DNA of 64,000 bases from Cladochytrium replicatum (lineage: Eukaryota > Chytridiomycota > Chytridiomycetes > Cladochytriales > Cladochytriaceae). The DNA lies in contig JAHLKD010000011.1 of the NCBI GenBank assembly GCA_025526935.1, forward strand, positions 620,001 to 684,000, in the 5' to 3' direction. A model generated the notes under the pieces. The model worked only from the letters and a program-made list of their open reading frames with translations, did no database searches and had not been told where the DNA came from. The number at the start of each line of letters is the position of its first letter. Positions within the stretch are counted from its first letter, which is position 1. The position numbers and the translations under genes are program-made. Positions 48,265 to 59,299 of the stretch are shown here, piece by piece.

Positions 48265-50506
48265 ATGGCACCCACCCATACCACATCTGCTGCCGCTTCG
48301 GCTACAGCACAAAATCAACGGGACGCTTCGAAGGACGCCCTCATCATTTTTGACACTACCCTCCGTGACGGTGAACAATCACCAGGTGTTACCCTTACTG
48401 CGGATGAAAAGGTCGAGATTGCGACTGCCCTCTCGGCTCTCGGTGTCGATGTCTGCGAAGCCGGTTTTCCGATTGCTTCAGAGGGCGACTTTGACGCTGT
48501 CAAGCGTATTGCGTCCGAAGTGGGTCCGCTCGTCGCAGGACGACCCTCTGGAAAACCCATGGTATGTGTGATGACACCTGTGGAGTGATAGGTTGGAGTG
48601 ACAGACCGGCGCGGAGCGCCGTGCATTAATAGTAAAGTGATGCACGCCGTGGGGTGGTCTGAACATCAAAGTGAGAGAAAGGCGCGGAGTACCATGGAGA
48701 AAAATATTTGCTAGACAGTTATTATCAGAGTGATTAAGATGATAGAGCCGAGGAGTGATAGTAGAGAGGTGGTTAACTGTCAAACTGAGCATTAATTGCA
48801 GGTCATTGCGGGTCTTGCACGAGCAGTCCCTGCGGATATCCAGCGCGCTTACGACGCCGTACGGCACGCTCCCCTCCACCGCATCCACACCTTCCTCGCC
48901 ACCTCAGACATCCACCTCCAGTACAAACTGAAGATTTCACGCGAGGAGTGCATCCAGCGCGCAGTTGCCGCCGTCACATTTGCTCGCTCGCTCGGATGCA
49001 CGGACATTGAATTCTCGCCCGAAGACGCTGGTCGTTCCGACCTTGGCTTCTTGTGCTCGGTCCTTGGAAAGGTCATTGAGGCCGGCGCGACCACGTTGAA
49101 CATACCTGACACGGTCGGGTACAACACACCGGAGGAATATGGAAAGATGATCAAGCACTTGGTCGCAAACACGCCCGGTGGAGATAAGGTCGTTTGGAGT
49201 ACTCACTGCCACAACGATCTTGGATTGGCCACTGCAAACACTCTCTCTGGTATCCTCAACGGTGCACGACAAGTCGAAGTCACGATCAACGGTATCGGCG
49301 AGCGTGCAGGTGTGTAGAACCATAAGAAGGAAGGTGGAAGGGCTTGCTGAAATTTTTTGTTCTCTCCCAGGCAACACATCTCTTGAGGAGATTGTGATGG
49401 CCATCCACACCCACCCGACCTACTTCCCCGTGTTCACTAACATCAACACCCGCCAGATCTACAGCACCTCCCAACTTGTCACCAAGAAGACCGGAATGGT
49501 GATCCAGCCCAACAAGGCCATTGTTGGCGCCAACGCCTTTGCACACGAATCCGGCATCCACCAGGACGGCGTCCTCAAGCACAAAGCGACCTACGAGATC
49601 ATCCAGCCCGAGATCATCGGCCTCACATCGGGTACCCTCGTCCTCGGCAAGCACTCTGGCCGAAACGCCTTCCGCTCTCGCATCGAGGAGCTCCTCGGTG
49701 AGCACAACACCCACACCGCCTACCTCCGCAACAACCCCACGAGCTTTGACGCCCTCTTTACCAAATTCAAAAAGGTCGCCGACTCGAAGCGCTCTGGTTT
49801 CACGGACCAGGACATTCTTGCCCTTGTCGACGACCATTTCAACCTCATCGTCTCTGGCGCGGAGACTTACAAGCTCCGATCCGTGCAGGTCGTTTCCGGG
49901 AGCAACATGCTCAGCACTGCAACTGTGTGTATCATTGACACGACGCGCACACGGCCCCTGAAGAAACTCAGAAGACAGGGCTCGCTTTCCCCACCCGGGA
50001 GCCCGGCGATGTCGGGCCTCGCGGACGACGACGAGACCGGTCTCGAGCTCACCGACGCCGCGATCGGACAGGGACCCATCCACGCGATCTTTAGCGCCAT
50101 CAACCGACTCATTGGCATCCGGTACATCCTCGCCTCGTACGAAGTTCGATCGATCACTTCGGGCTCCGATGCGCTCGGCAAGGTTCTTGTGCGCATTTCG
50201 CCTGTCGACGAGAACGACGAGGTGGACGAGGACGCGATCAGGCCCAAGATTGACGATTCGACCGGCGAGCTCGATGTCGCGCCGAAAACGGCAAAGAGGA
50301 AAGAAACGTTCCTTGGACAGGGTGTTGACGAGGATATTTTGGTCGCGAGTGCAAAGGCATATATCAATGCTGTGAACAGGATGATTACGTTTAGGGAGCG
50401 GAGGAAGGGGGAGAAAGAGGTGGAGAAGGTGGAGGGGCTTGGGGTGAGTGTTGTTGGAGGGAGCGGGGTTGTTCCTGCCGTTCCTGAAAGGTTTGTGAAT
50501 GTCTAG
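48265..50506 (+). CDS. leuA: 2-isopropylmalate synthase, bacterial/plant type (LeuA type 1)
   Basis: Exons 48265-48561, 48802-49309 and 49371-50506 give 646 aa. The catalytic TIM barrel starts '[19 protein letters not shown]' (Arg34, Asp35), then '[13 protein letters not shown]' and '[16 protein letters not shown]' (metal-binding HxH), '[16 protein letters not shown]' and '[13 protein letters not shown]'. The enzyme condenses acetyl-CoA and 2-oxoisovalerate, the first committed step of leucine synthesis. The C-terminal LeuA regulatory domain is present but carries an inserted Ser/Pro/Asp-rich loop of about 40 residues (around residue 508) and a long charged end, making it longer than typical bacterial forms. 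The barrel is of the LeuA type 1 form, not the LEU4 form (type 2) of yeasts. The first intron (240 nt) is far longer than others here. No clear mitochondrial presequence. Confidence 0.93.
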
Positions 50507-51056
50507 CGAAATGTGTGTTTCTTGGGGTCGTTTGAGAAAGCAGTTTTTTCCTCACTTGGGTTTTTTTGTGTCCCATTTGAAGAGCTCCTTGTTTTGAAAA
50601 CCGACCACAAGACGTGCTTTTATGTTTTTTTTCCAACTATTTCTGTTAGCTGTATACACAACTTGAAAAAAGAAAGGAGCACCTTTTTTCATATGGGCTG
50701 TTTTTTCCCAATTCCGTATATTTTCTTTTTGCTTCTGGTTATATGTTTATGTGTTCTTTTTCCTTCCCTTTGTTTGCTGAGTTGCGATGCAAACGAACTT
50801 GTCCTTTTTGGAATGTGATCTCACAATCTGAATCGCAATAATATACATTTACGGAAGCCAGCGACTGAATGGTGGAGCCCAACATCATATGCCAAAGTTT
50901 ACTGACTGTGCAGTGTTAGTCGGAAAATTTTCATAAGTGACCGTATTTTTCACCCCCATCAATATTCCACCCGAAAATCCGGATACAGCCCCCAATTCCC
51001 AGAAGTAACATAAGTACCCAAGACCTCACCGACAATAATAACCCCTTATCCAACAA
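50507..51056. other. Intergenic stretch
   Basis: T-rich sequence after the synthase gene (presumed 3' UTR) and the upstream flank of the next gene. Chance frames only. Confidence 0.5.
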
Positions 51057-51632
51057 ATGACTCCCCAACCGGCTGAACAGCAATCTTCGCTGGTCGTACC
51101 TGTGACAAAGCAAGCCAGAATAAAGGCATGGTGGATTGGGTTCTGTCTCGGCCTTCCCTCCGCCATCCTCTTCAGCCCAGTCCTTGGCGTACTCGTCCTC
51201 CTCTTATTCGTCCGATCCTTCGGGCTCTTTGAAAAGAGCTTCGCATTCACATCAGCCCAAGGTAGAATGACTCAATTTTGGCATTCCTATTCAAGCTGAT
51301 CATGAATGAACATAGCGGGAGCATTCTTTGGCCTTGCGGCTGGGAATGCGATTAGTTTTGTCGTGTTTGGATCGATTGCAATCGCGTGGGTCGACTTGGG
51401 CAAGTGTTCCGGTAATCCAAGGGAGTCATGTGGATACATCGATGCGATTGTGAAGAACCAGATTGCTTATGTGCTCGGGATCATGGCGATACCGTATATG
51501 ATCTTGACGGTTCCGTTTATTGTGCTCGGTGCGCTAAGACAGAGGATGGCCAGGCTGCAGCCGTAAGTTCAGAAGATTTTACTTGTGTTTGACCTGAACG
51601 TTCTTTCCGTCCTTCTTAGCGATACTATTTGA
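51057..51632 (+). CDS. Small multi-pass membrane protein, unidentified
   Basis: Exons 51057-51261, 51316-51562 and 51620-51632 (introns 54 and 57 nt) give 154 aa. After a short polar head, three hydrophobic stretches are visible: 'WIGFCLGLPSAILFSPVLGV', 'GAFFGLAAGNAISFVVFG' and 'VLGIMAIPYMILTVPFIVLG'. A loop with two Cys ('CSGNPRESCGY') lies between the second and third. I do not recognise a family. Small conserved Gly and Pro residues in the helices suggest helix packing rather than enzymatic function. Splice signals are good and the phases agree, so I regard it as real. The short third exon adds only four codons before the stop; without it the protein ends three residues earlier. 51633-52020 downstream holds nothing recognisable. 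Confidence 0.6.
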
Positions 51633-52020
51633 GTCGCCTGGGAACATAAGTATTTGTTTTTGGGTGGGATGGACTTCTTCTCTGGATTTGCTAGGTTATT
51701 GCTATGCGTGTTCATTTTGTTCTCCAACAAGTACGATCTCTTTTCACTGGCTTTGGATTGTCATGACCTTGCCTTCGAGTTAACGCTTTTTTTCTGTGTT
51801 CAACGAGGAATATTGCATCTCTTACTGCTCCTTTTGAGACCACCTGTGTCGAACCATGGCGAAACTAAATCGTATTTCTTTATATCGACCGCGCCGGAAG
51901 TGGTCGCCTCTTTGTTTATGAACAGAAGAGCAGCACACTATTCTTCCTGGTAAACAACTAAACTTACTTTTGTAACGCCTGACAAAACCTATCTCCTTTG
52001 CTGCGAACTTCTCCAAATCG

Positions 52021-52680
52021 CTACCTCCCACGCAGCTGCGAAAGGGAACAGCCACTACGGCGTGCGTAGTCTCCGTAGTAGTTCGGTCCTGTTCCTTTAA
52101 GAAGGTTCACCAAGACGACTTCTCCATTCATGCCGTCGTTCTTTATACCCTCCGATTGTGAAGGTCCGATATCTGCCCTAGAAATATCACTCAGATCTAG
52201 GCGATATCTCTCCCTGAGTATATATGTTTCGCCGCATTGTCGTGATCCATCTGCCCTCGTTAGCGAACCGGTTCGAACCCCGCGACCAGCTCCTCTCGCG
52301 ACTTTGTGAGAGAACCCCTCCCAAAGGCGAATGCGCACACATTGGAACTTTGTGTTTCTGGAGACCCGGAAAGAGCTCAGACTCCCAGTTGCGCCAAATT
52401 GCAGAGTTGTTGCTTTCGTACACTGTCGGCGTGACAAATTCGTTTTGCTTTGCGATGGGACTATCTGCTCGCCTTGGTCCGGGATGCAGTTAGAAATCCC
52501 GAACCGCTTGAAGCGACCTTGTTTGTATAGCTGGTCGAAGGCACCGAGAGTCTCCTCCAGCACATCCGAGAGGTCCTTTGAACCTACGCCATCCGGTTTG
52601 CATCGGAGGTCACCACTTGAGCCAAATACGTATTTTCAAGTGCGACATTCGGATGACGAAGTTGAACACTAGCTGCTGCC
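52021..52680 (-). pseudogene. Aldo-keto reductase (AKR7-type) relic
   Basis: On the minus strand 'EETLGAFDQLYKQGRFKRFG' and then 'ISN' (about 52563-52500) matches the aldo-keto reductase block that precedes the NADPH-binding strands. In another frame follows 'YESNNSAIWRNWESELFPGL', then 'VPMCAHSPLGGVLSQ', as in aflatoxin-aldehyde-reductase-like proteins. The frame changes between these blocks and no continuous 5' or 3' part of the barrel remains. It is a dead fragment between two live genes. Confidence 0.75.
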
Positions 52681-52851
52681 CTTTTATGCGGCGTGATGCT
52701 GCGAATAGGTGGGAAGGCTACTCGACCCAAAAACGCAAAAGCAAAAGCAAAAACTTCCGGTTTGCAACAAATCTGCGTGTTTCCCTTAAGCATGCTGATG
52801 TATTCGTGAGACAAGATTACACCCACACGCTCCTTGTTTTCCAAGGGGTGA

Positions 52852-53893
52852 TCAAATCTTTGAGAAAAGCCCAGTGCCTTTCCTATCGACCACAGGGAAC
52901 GTGAATGAGGCAAGGTTGTGACTATCAGACTCTGAGCGCTTGAGGCCTCCAGTGAGAACTTGGCCGGCGCTGACCGGGCCAACACCCGACGGGGTCCCCG
53001 TGAGAATCCAGTCACCTTCCTCGAGTGTCATGATGCTGCTCACAAACTCGATCAACTGAGGAATCCTGTGTTCAGAGTACAGTTGATCAATGGATGGTGG
53101 GCGGGGGGGGGTTTAGATTCAAGCACTCACTTGAAGATCATGTCCTTCGTTGAACCAGACTGGGCGACTCTGTCGTCCACTTTGAGCCACAGATGAGCGT
53201 TATGAGGATCCGGCAATGCATCCTTTGGAACAAAGGAGCTGATGCAGGAATTTCAGTTTATAAACTAAACCCAGCGTTTGTTCACTCCAAAACAAATACC
53301 TGTTTGGAGATTAATGTTTCAATATCATTTTCGGCCATCATGTCAACGTATAAAATACCTTGCAGCTGTAAAAGTGTCGAAACCCTTCGCCGTCGACCAC
53401 GGGTGACCCTTCTTCTTTGCTTCATCTTGAAGGTTTCGAGCCGTCATATCCAGCGCGAGAACGTACCCTTTTATTACGCCATGAGCAAGGAAACACAAAA
53501 GAAATAGAGTTGAAAAGGCTCACCAGCAACATAAGAATCGGCGAGTGATGCTGGGATGTCACGGCCAGTTTTCCCGATAACAACACCAAGTTCAACTATT
53601 TTCAGAAATGATTAATGCATGAGATGTAAAATGCATTATTACTTGATCAACCTTCATGGTGAACGATGCATCCTTTGGGAATCTCAATATTTCCCGGCTC
53701 ACGAACGATGGAAGAGGCCGGCTTCAAGAAAAAGAAGGGTGACTTTGGGACCTCGTTACCCAGCTCTTTTGCATGCTCCCTAGCCACCAGAAATACAGAA
53801 ATAAGTACACTAACACCCCAATCCACCCATTAGTTCGTATTCCTACGCAAAGTTCCTTCCGATAGCGACGATCTTGCCGACCCTCGAGAACAT
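52852..53893 (-). CDS. FAHD1: FAHD1-type acylpyruvase / oxaloacetate decarboxylase
   Basis: Exons (5' to 3'): 53847-53893, 53652-53779, 53524-53595, 53359-53467, 53131-53238, 52852-53065, giving 225 aa with all phases consistent. The first residues are '[16 protein letters not shown]', then '[20 protein letters not shown]', '[11 protein letters not shown]' (metal-binding glutamates of the FAH fold), '[15 protein letters not shown]', '[11 protein letters not shown]', and '[20 protein letters not shown]' near the C-terminus. FAHD1 enzymes are Mg-dependent and mostly mitochondrial, hydrolysing acylpyruvates and decarboxylating oxaloacetate. Length matches the family. No strong presequence, but the N-terminus is short and basic. 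The start codon is only 30 bases from that of the divergent HMG-CoA lyase. Confidence 0.93.
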
Positions 53894-53923
53894 TGTGGGA
53901 TTTGGTGTGGCTTAAACACAAGA
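53894..53923. promoter_or_regulatory. 30-bp bidirectional start region between FAHD1 and HMG-CoA lyase
   Basis: Only 30 bases separate the two outward-facing ATGs. Transcripts must therefore either start within the other gene's 5' end or be nearly leaderless. Both starts are well supported by conserved N-terminal sequence (FAHD1) and a presequence-like stretch (lyase). Confidence 0.6.
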
Positions 53924-55133
53924 ATGTCGCTGTGGTGGAATCGTGTGGGAGCTTTGGGGAGGCAGGGGGCATTGAAATGGGGACTAAAGAGATACAGCAC
54001 AGCAATTCATGGCAGTGATGCCCGCGCATTCGTCAAGATCGTTGAGGTCGGGCCGCGGGATGGTCTGCAGAACGAAAAGTCGATCTTGCCAACAGACGTG
54101 AAGATTTCCCTGATTAACAAGCTCTCTGGTGAGCTGGACTACTCTCTGGGTTTATTGCAAGTGTAATTTTTTCATTTCAAGAGGCCGGGCTGCGATCCGT
54201 TGAAGCTACATCTTTTGTATCGCCAAAGTGGATACCACAGTTGGCGGACGCAGCCGACGTCCTCAACGGGATCAGTATACGTGAAGGAGTATCGTATCCA
54301 GTTCTCGTTCCAAACTTGCAAGGGCTCGAGCGTGCGCTCGCGACGGAAAAGTGCGACGAAATCGCTGTTTTCGCTGCTGCTTCGGAATCGTTCAGCAAGA
54401 AGAATATCAACTGCACCATTGCTGAGAGTATTAGACGTTTCGAAGACGTGGCTAAGAAAGCAAAAGAGAGCGGTCTCAAAATGCGCGGGTATAGAATGTA
54501 ACTGTGATCTTTTGGGAAAAGATGCTGATCGAGTTTGGGAATGAAGATACGTATCTTGTGTTTTGGGATGCCCTTACGAAGGTGATATCGATCCTGTGGC
54601 TGTTCGAGAAGTTTCCAAGGCTCTCGTTGAACTTGGCTGCTATGAGATCTCGTTGGGTGATACAATCGGCATTGGTATGAGACCCAGGGATCTGGAACAT
54701 TTCTCACCGACAGAGTAGGTACCCCGGGAAAGATGATCAAGCTCATCAACACGCTCTCTCCATCATTGCCCCTACCCACCTTGGCCGTTCATTGCCACGA
54801 CACATATGGCATGGCGGTCGGAAACATCCTCGTTGCACTTCAAGTATGTTTGTTGTTTTTTCCGTCCTTTTACCATTTATTGACTTGCGCTAACCTCTAC
54901 AGCTGGGTATTCGGGTCGTCGACTCGTCCGTTGCTGGACTTGGAGGGTGTCCGTATGCAGCTGGCGCCAGCGGAAACGTTGCTACCGAAGACGTTGTGTA
55001 TCTTTTGAACGGAATGGGATATGAAACGGGTGTCAAGCTTGCTGAAGTTGCCAAGGTTGGTAACTGGATTTCTGGAGTGCTTGGGAGAGAGAACGGGTCC
55101 AAGGTTGCAAAGGCTATCTCTTCAAAGCTGTAA
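53924..55133 (+). CDS. HMGCL: Hydroxymethylglutaryl-CoA lyase, mitochondrial
   Basis: Exons 53924-54128, 54182-54488, 54547-54674, 54719-54843 and 54903-55133 give 331 aa. A short Arg/Trp-rich start ('[20 protein letters not shown]') looks like a mitochondrial presequence. The barrel has '[20 protein letters not shown]' (Arg and Asp of the active site), '[19 protein letters not shown]', '[13 protein letters not shown]' across a splice site, 'HCHDTYGMA' (metal-binding HxH) and the signature '[20 protein letters not shown]' with catalytic Cys271. The enzyme splits HMG-CoA to acetoacetate and acetyl-CoA, the last step of leucine breakdown. The leucine-synthesis gene (IPMS) lies about 3.4 kb away, and FAHD1 is divergently paired at 30 bp. 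Confidence 0.96.
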
Positions 55134-56893
55134 TAGACTGTATTTTACAGCACAGTGGTATTCTGCTTGTGGGCATTATGGACGTAAACATATCATGGAG
55201 CTCCATGAGTAATGGATTCAAACCTCAAGGTCCGTTTTTAATGTCACCCATACCCTACACTAGTTCTCAATGAGGTGTTGTACGACGTCTGACGTAATGC
55301 GGAGGGAGGAAATGGCGGTTTACCCGAAACAGAGGGTGACGCAGTGACGCTCGAGGCACGAGCGATTCCAAGTGCAACAATCAAGTTGACACTAAGACAA
55401 CATCCAAAAGCTTATTACCTTGTGAAGTAGCAAAATGTGTTGGATCTGAAGTATTATTATCAACTGGTTACATCCTCATTTGGTTGAATGGGTGGATCTC
55501 TCATCTCATATCGACTTCCCCACCCTACTTGTAGTTGTAAATTCAAAAGAATCGGTCTCGCTTAAGTCATCTTGAGAATCTTTGCGCAAGGGTACTGTTG
55601 GCCATACCCAATGCACATCGAGGGTTTTGTTCGATTCTGTGTCGACCAGCAAATTTTCAGTTTTGTATGGCAGGGATTAAAGTTCAAAGAAATGATGATC
55701 GCATGGGACATTCAAGACCTTCCAAACAAATTGGACGACTGAACAGTCCAAACAAAGGCCGCACCATTTTACAACAATGTTGTGGCCACAGTCGCGATTG
55801 CTGTTCTCATCATTATGTTTCCTTTGGAATCAGTAGGTCATTTTTACATGACAAACTTTGCAGAGTTCTTTTAATCGATCGGTTTGCTTAGGGAGTCTGG
55901 TGCTCGCATTCATTATTGATGGAAAACCGATGCGATTCGCGATCCTCGCCGTCTTGCCTATCCGACCCTTCGTTGCTGTCACGAGGGCCCCGTCAACCAA
56001 CTCAATAGCAATAGCGTCTATTTTAGAAAAGCGCCTCGCAACGCCGATCCTTGTTGACGATGAGATCAAGCGCTGGCACATCTACGCTTACGGATGCTCG
56101 CGAGTATTTTAGCTAAATCGAGATACTCATTCATTCCACTACTTAGGGAGCTTGTGTTCAACCCGATACCAAGTGGTTGAGCCAGGGGCCGTTTACAAAG
56201 CTGTGGCTCAAGTTCTTGAAGTCCAATATCACTCTAACCTACAAAATTACCACGGTCGCAGACACCTCCTCGATTCATCTTTCAATGTAATGTTTCCTAC
56301 GATCGTGATCTTCACCTTCCGCTCCGTCTTCGCCTTCTCGATCATGCAATACAGTGTCAAAGAGCGCATGCTTTTCGATGCATTCCTTCGCAACTTGTCC
56401 TATGGACTTAAAAGACTTCTGTGAGCAGGTTTGGGACTCCTGAGAAAAAGTGACGGCTTGGATTGTTGTTCCAGTTTGCATGCACGGTGTGCGGAAAGTA
56501 TCTGCTTTTGCCGTGGCTAGTTCGAGTACCACACAAACGGGACGGTGATCCAAAGTCGGTTGCACCTCCACAAGCTCCTTTGTACTCCCCTCCCGCCACC
56601 ATCTTTCCAATCCCATACCCACCCAGGACCCGCAAGACCACCGCACAAGTTCAAAGTAGGCGGATTGGAGGCGGCGAGATACCTACAATGATTGGGATTT
56701 GAAGTTATAGAGAAGCTGTAATTTGACGAGTTGGTGGGCTTCATGCTTCGTACGTGTTGTTGGGGTGTAGCATTCAGTCAGCAAAGTAAAGAACACCCGA
56801 TTAAAATGTCATAGCATCATAGCGTCGAAAGCTATTTAACGTTGATTGCGATCTTCGAAGAAGGCCAATAAGGACAAACTATCTTCCACCAAA
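55134..56893. other. Stretch with remnants of an unidentified membrane protein
   Basis: The plus strand from about 55610 to 56424 has coding-like pieces in shifting frames: 'MHIEGFVRFCVDQQIFSFVW', 'NNVVATVAIAVLIIMFPLES' (a membrane helix followed by a GTAGGT donor-like site), 'GSLVLAFIIDGKPMRFAILA', and 'YSVKERMLFDAFLRNLSYG'. Some joins could be short introns, but stops remain and no family is recognisable. I regard it as a decayed gene. Nothing can be supported in 55134-55600 or 56430-56893. Confidence 0.3.
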
Positions 56894-58930
56894 TCAGAAC
56901 TTCCGGAATGTTGTTCGACGGAATGGGAATCCAAATTCGGGGGTGATATCAATCTTTTCACCCTTCTTAGCGGAAACAGCGGAAACTTCGGGGAAAGGCG
57001 ACCCGTCGACGTCGCACTTGGTCCCAGACTCTGGGATCACACCGTTGACGAGATATTCGTAGATTGCTGATTTGCTACATTTTGAAGGTTGTGCGGTAGA
57101 GCAGTGGCCGTATCCGATCTGCGTAAGAAGGACTCCGTTGCCCTGGAACATGAGATATGTTTACAAAAAGGAGTTGAGAGTCGGTGAAAAGTAGCTGTTA
57201 CCTCCATGAGTTTCTCGAGCTTTTGTGCTGACTCGATTGGGGTGACAGGGTCAAGAGTGTTTCCAATCAGCAAAACCTGAGAAATGGGATGGTCAAAAGA
57301 GAGAGGGGAGAAAAGCTCAGATGAAATACGTTACCTTATTGCGAGTTTGGTGGTTCCACGGACCCGCGAAGCGTTCAGCGGCTTTCGCGGGCCACGTTAC
57401 ACAGTGCAGGAAAGCCATCCCCCAGCCGAACCCACCAACCCAGCTAACCGAGGATGCCTTCTCAGCTGCCTTCACGTACTCTTTTGGTGTCGAGTGCTCC
57501 ACCCTGTTCTCAGTGTCTGTGCAGATAATGCCGTAGACCGCCTCTTGGGTCTCGACTTGAACTGGGCAGCTATCACCAGCACTAGGAAGTATGGCCATCA
57601 AGCTCGCCGCCTTCCCGTCGTGCACGACCTCCGCTAGCGCAGGGGCAAGAAGGGGCCAAACTGAGGGAGCGTAAGTCATCTGCATCAGCACCGCTGCGAA
57701 ATCGTCTCCAGTCACAACGCCGGAGCCAGCGTCGTCAGAGACAACGATGGGATCCGCGCGGAGTTTCTCGAAGGTGGATTTGAGCGCGCGAGAGACGAAG
57801 CCCGGTTCTGGATCAGACGAAATGGGCTTGGCGAGGGGGCACCGTAAGGGACCGGCTTTTTCGCATTCTGCACCGAGACCATCGACAACTTCGTCCATGT
57901 GGAGAAGTGAGCTGTAGGTCCAGTCGATTTTGTCGCCGGCGAAGGTGATCGGGTCCGTAACACCATCGAGAACGACCTGAGCGCAAAATGGTTATAATGT
58001 TCAGTCAATCCAACATGGATGGAATACGTACTCGTCCAACGCGATCAGGGAACATGTTAACATAGGTCGCACCAAGGAATGTTCCATAACTGCGGAGAGA
58101 TCAGATAACGACAGGTTGAGATCACAAAATACCCACGAGAAACCCCAGTAGTTAGTGAGCTCCTGGCCAAAGGCCTCTCTCAACGCATCGATATCGCGGG
58201 CAACGCTCGCGGTGCTCACGTACTTGAGGTAATCACCCGTATACTTCTCACACTGCTTTCCCAGGAGCTCAGCATATGCGGTGAATTGGCGGAGAGGGTC
58301 AGCGTCGTTTGGAATAGGCCTTCCCGAGTAGCCACCGTACTCATTGAAGAGCTGTTGCTTGAACCCGTTCTCAAAGCATTTGATGGGTTCGCTCTCGCCA
58401 ACGCCGCGGGGATCCCAACCTACGATATCGTAGCGTCCGCCGGCGATGTCCTGAATGAGCTTGCCAGCCCTGCGTGTAAGAGCCACACCACTACCACCAG
58501 GACCGCCACTGCAGCAGGTAAATGCATTGAGCAAAAGGATAATGTTGATCCATCATGAAATTGCTTACGGATTGACAAAAAGAGGACCAAGGGATGGTTT
58601 GGTGGTGGCGGGAAGCTTAATAACGGCCAGAGAGATGTAACGAGTGTCGGAGGTGTTCAGATGATCCATCGGCACCACAAATTTCGAGCAAGTGAGGCCG
58701 TTAGGACCGCACGGCCTCCAGTCGAATTTGCCAGGAGCAGGAAGTTTTTCAGCCGGTGGATGGGCGGTCTTGTAGAAAGTAAAGGGCAACAAACCGATCA
58801 GCAGCAGGGCTGAGACCAGAGCAACGCGGCGAACAACAGGCCGTGAAGTGAATTCCTTGACGTTTTCCAGGACAGAATGCACGGCGGAAGGGGCGCCATC
58901 ACCGGATAGCAGTGGAGTAGATTCAGACAT
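56894..58930 (-). CDS. Membrane-anchored S33/TAP-like tripeptidyl-aminopeptidase-type hydrolase B
   Basis: Exons (5' to 3'): 58569-58930, 58137-58508, 58032-58089, 57335-57976, 57202-57276, 56894-57142, giving 585 aa. Compared with copy A there is one extra intron (58090-58136), placed inside the serine codon of the nucleophile elbow 'GFSYG' (Ser245). The remaining triad is Asp487 in 'GNTLDPVTP' and His516 in 'GYGHC'. The head has 'ESTPLLSGDG', again fitting [DE]xxxL[LI], and the single anchor helix is at about residues 38-55 ('VALVSALLLIGLLPFTFY'). It lacks a cleavable signal peptide, so type II topology is predicted. It is followed upstream on the same strand by a dead copy and then copy C in head-to-tail order. 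Confidence 0.92.
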
Positions 58931-59299
58931 GTCTCACAATTTCAAAACGCAGAGGTATGCAGCAAATGGAGGCCCTGGCTTAAAGTCGATGGAATGTATT
59001 TTGTTTTTCGCCGGACATATAAATTTTTTCGGGTTGGAAGCATCGAAAAATCAGCCGTGCCCTCACCGGGGGAACGGCACGGAGCGAAACATGAGAGGAA
59101 AGATAAGGAGCGATACCTTTCGTCAAGCCGGAGTGAAAAATTTCTGTTAGCCCAAATCCGCTCTGAGCATTTGCTTTCTCTGCTCCACAAAAACTCCAAC
59201 TGCAACCGGGGATGTACAGCCTTGCTAAAAGAAGAAGGCAAACGCTCAATCTCGTTGAATCATCCATCAAAGTGGCCATTATAACAAGAAACAACAAAG

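Noticed and set aside
49286-50083. 265-codon minus-strand frame
   Set aside because: Lies opposite the conserved barrel of the 2-isopropylmalate synthase; its composition reflects the antisense of that gene.
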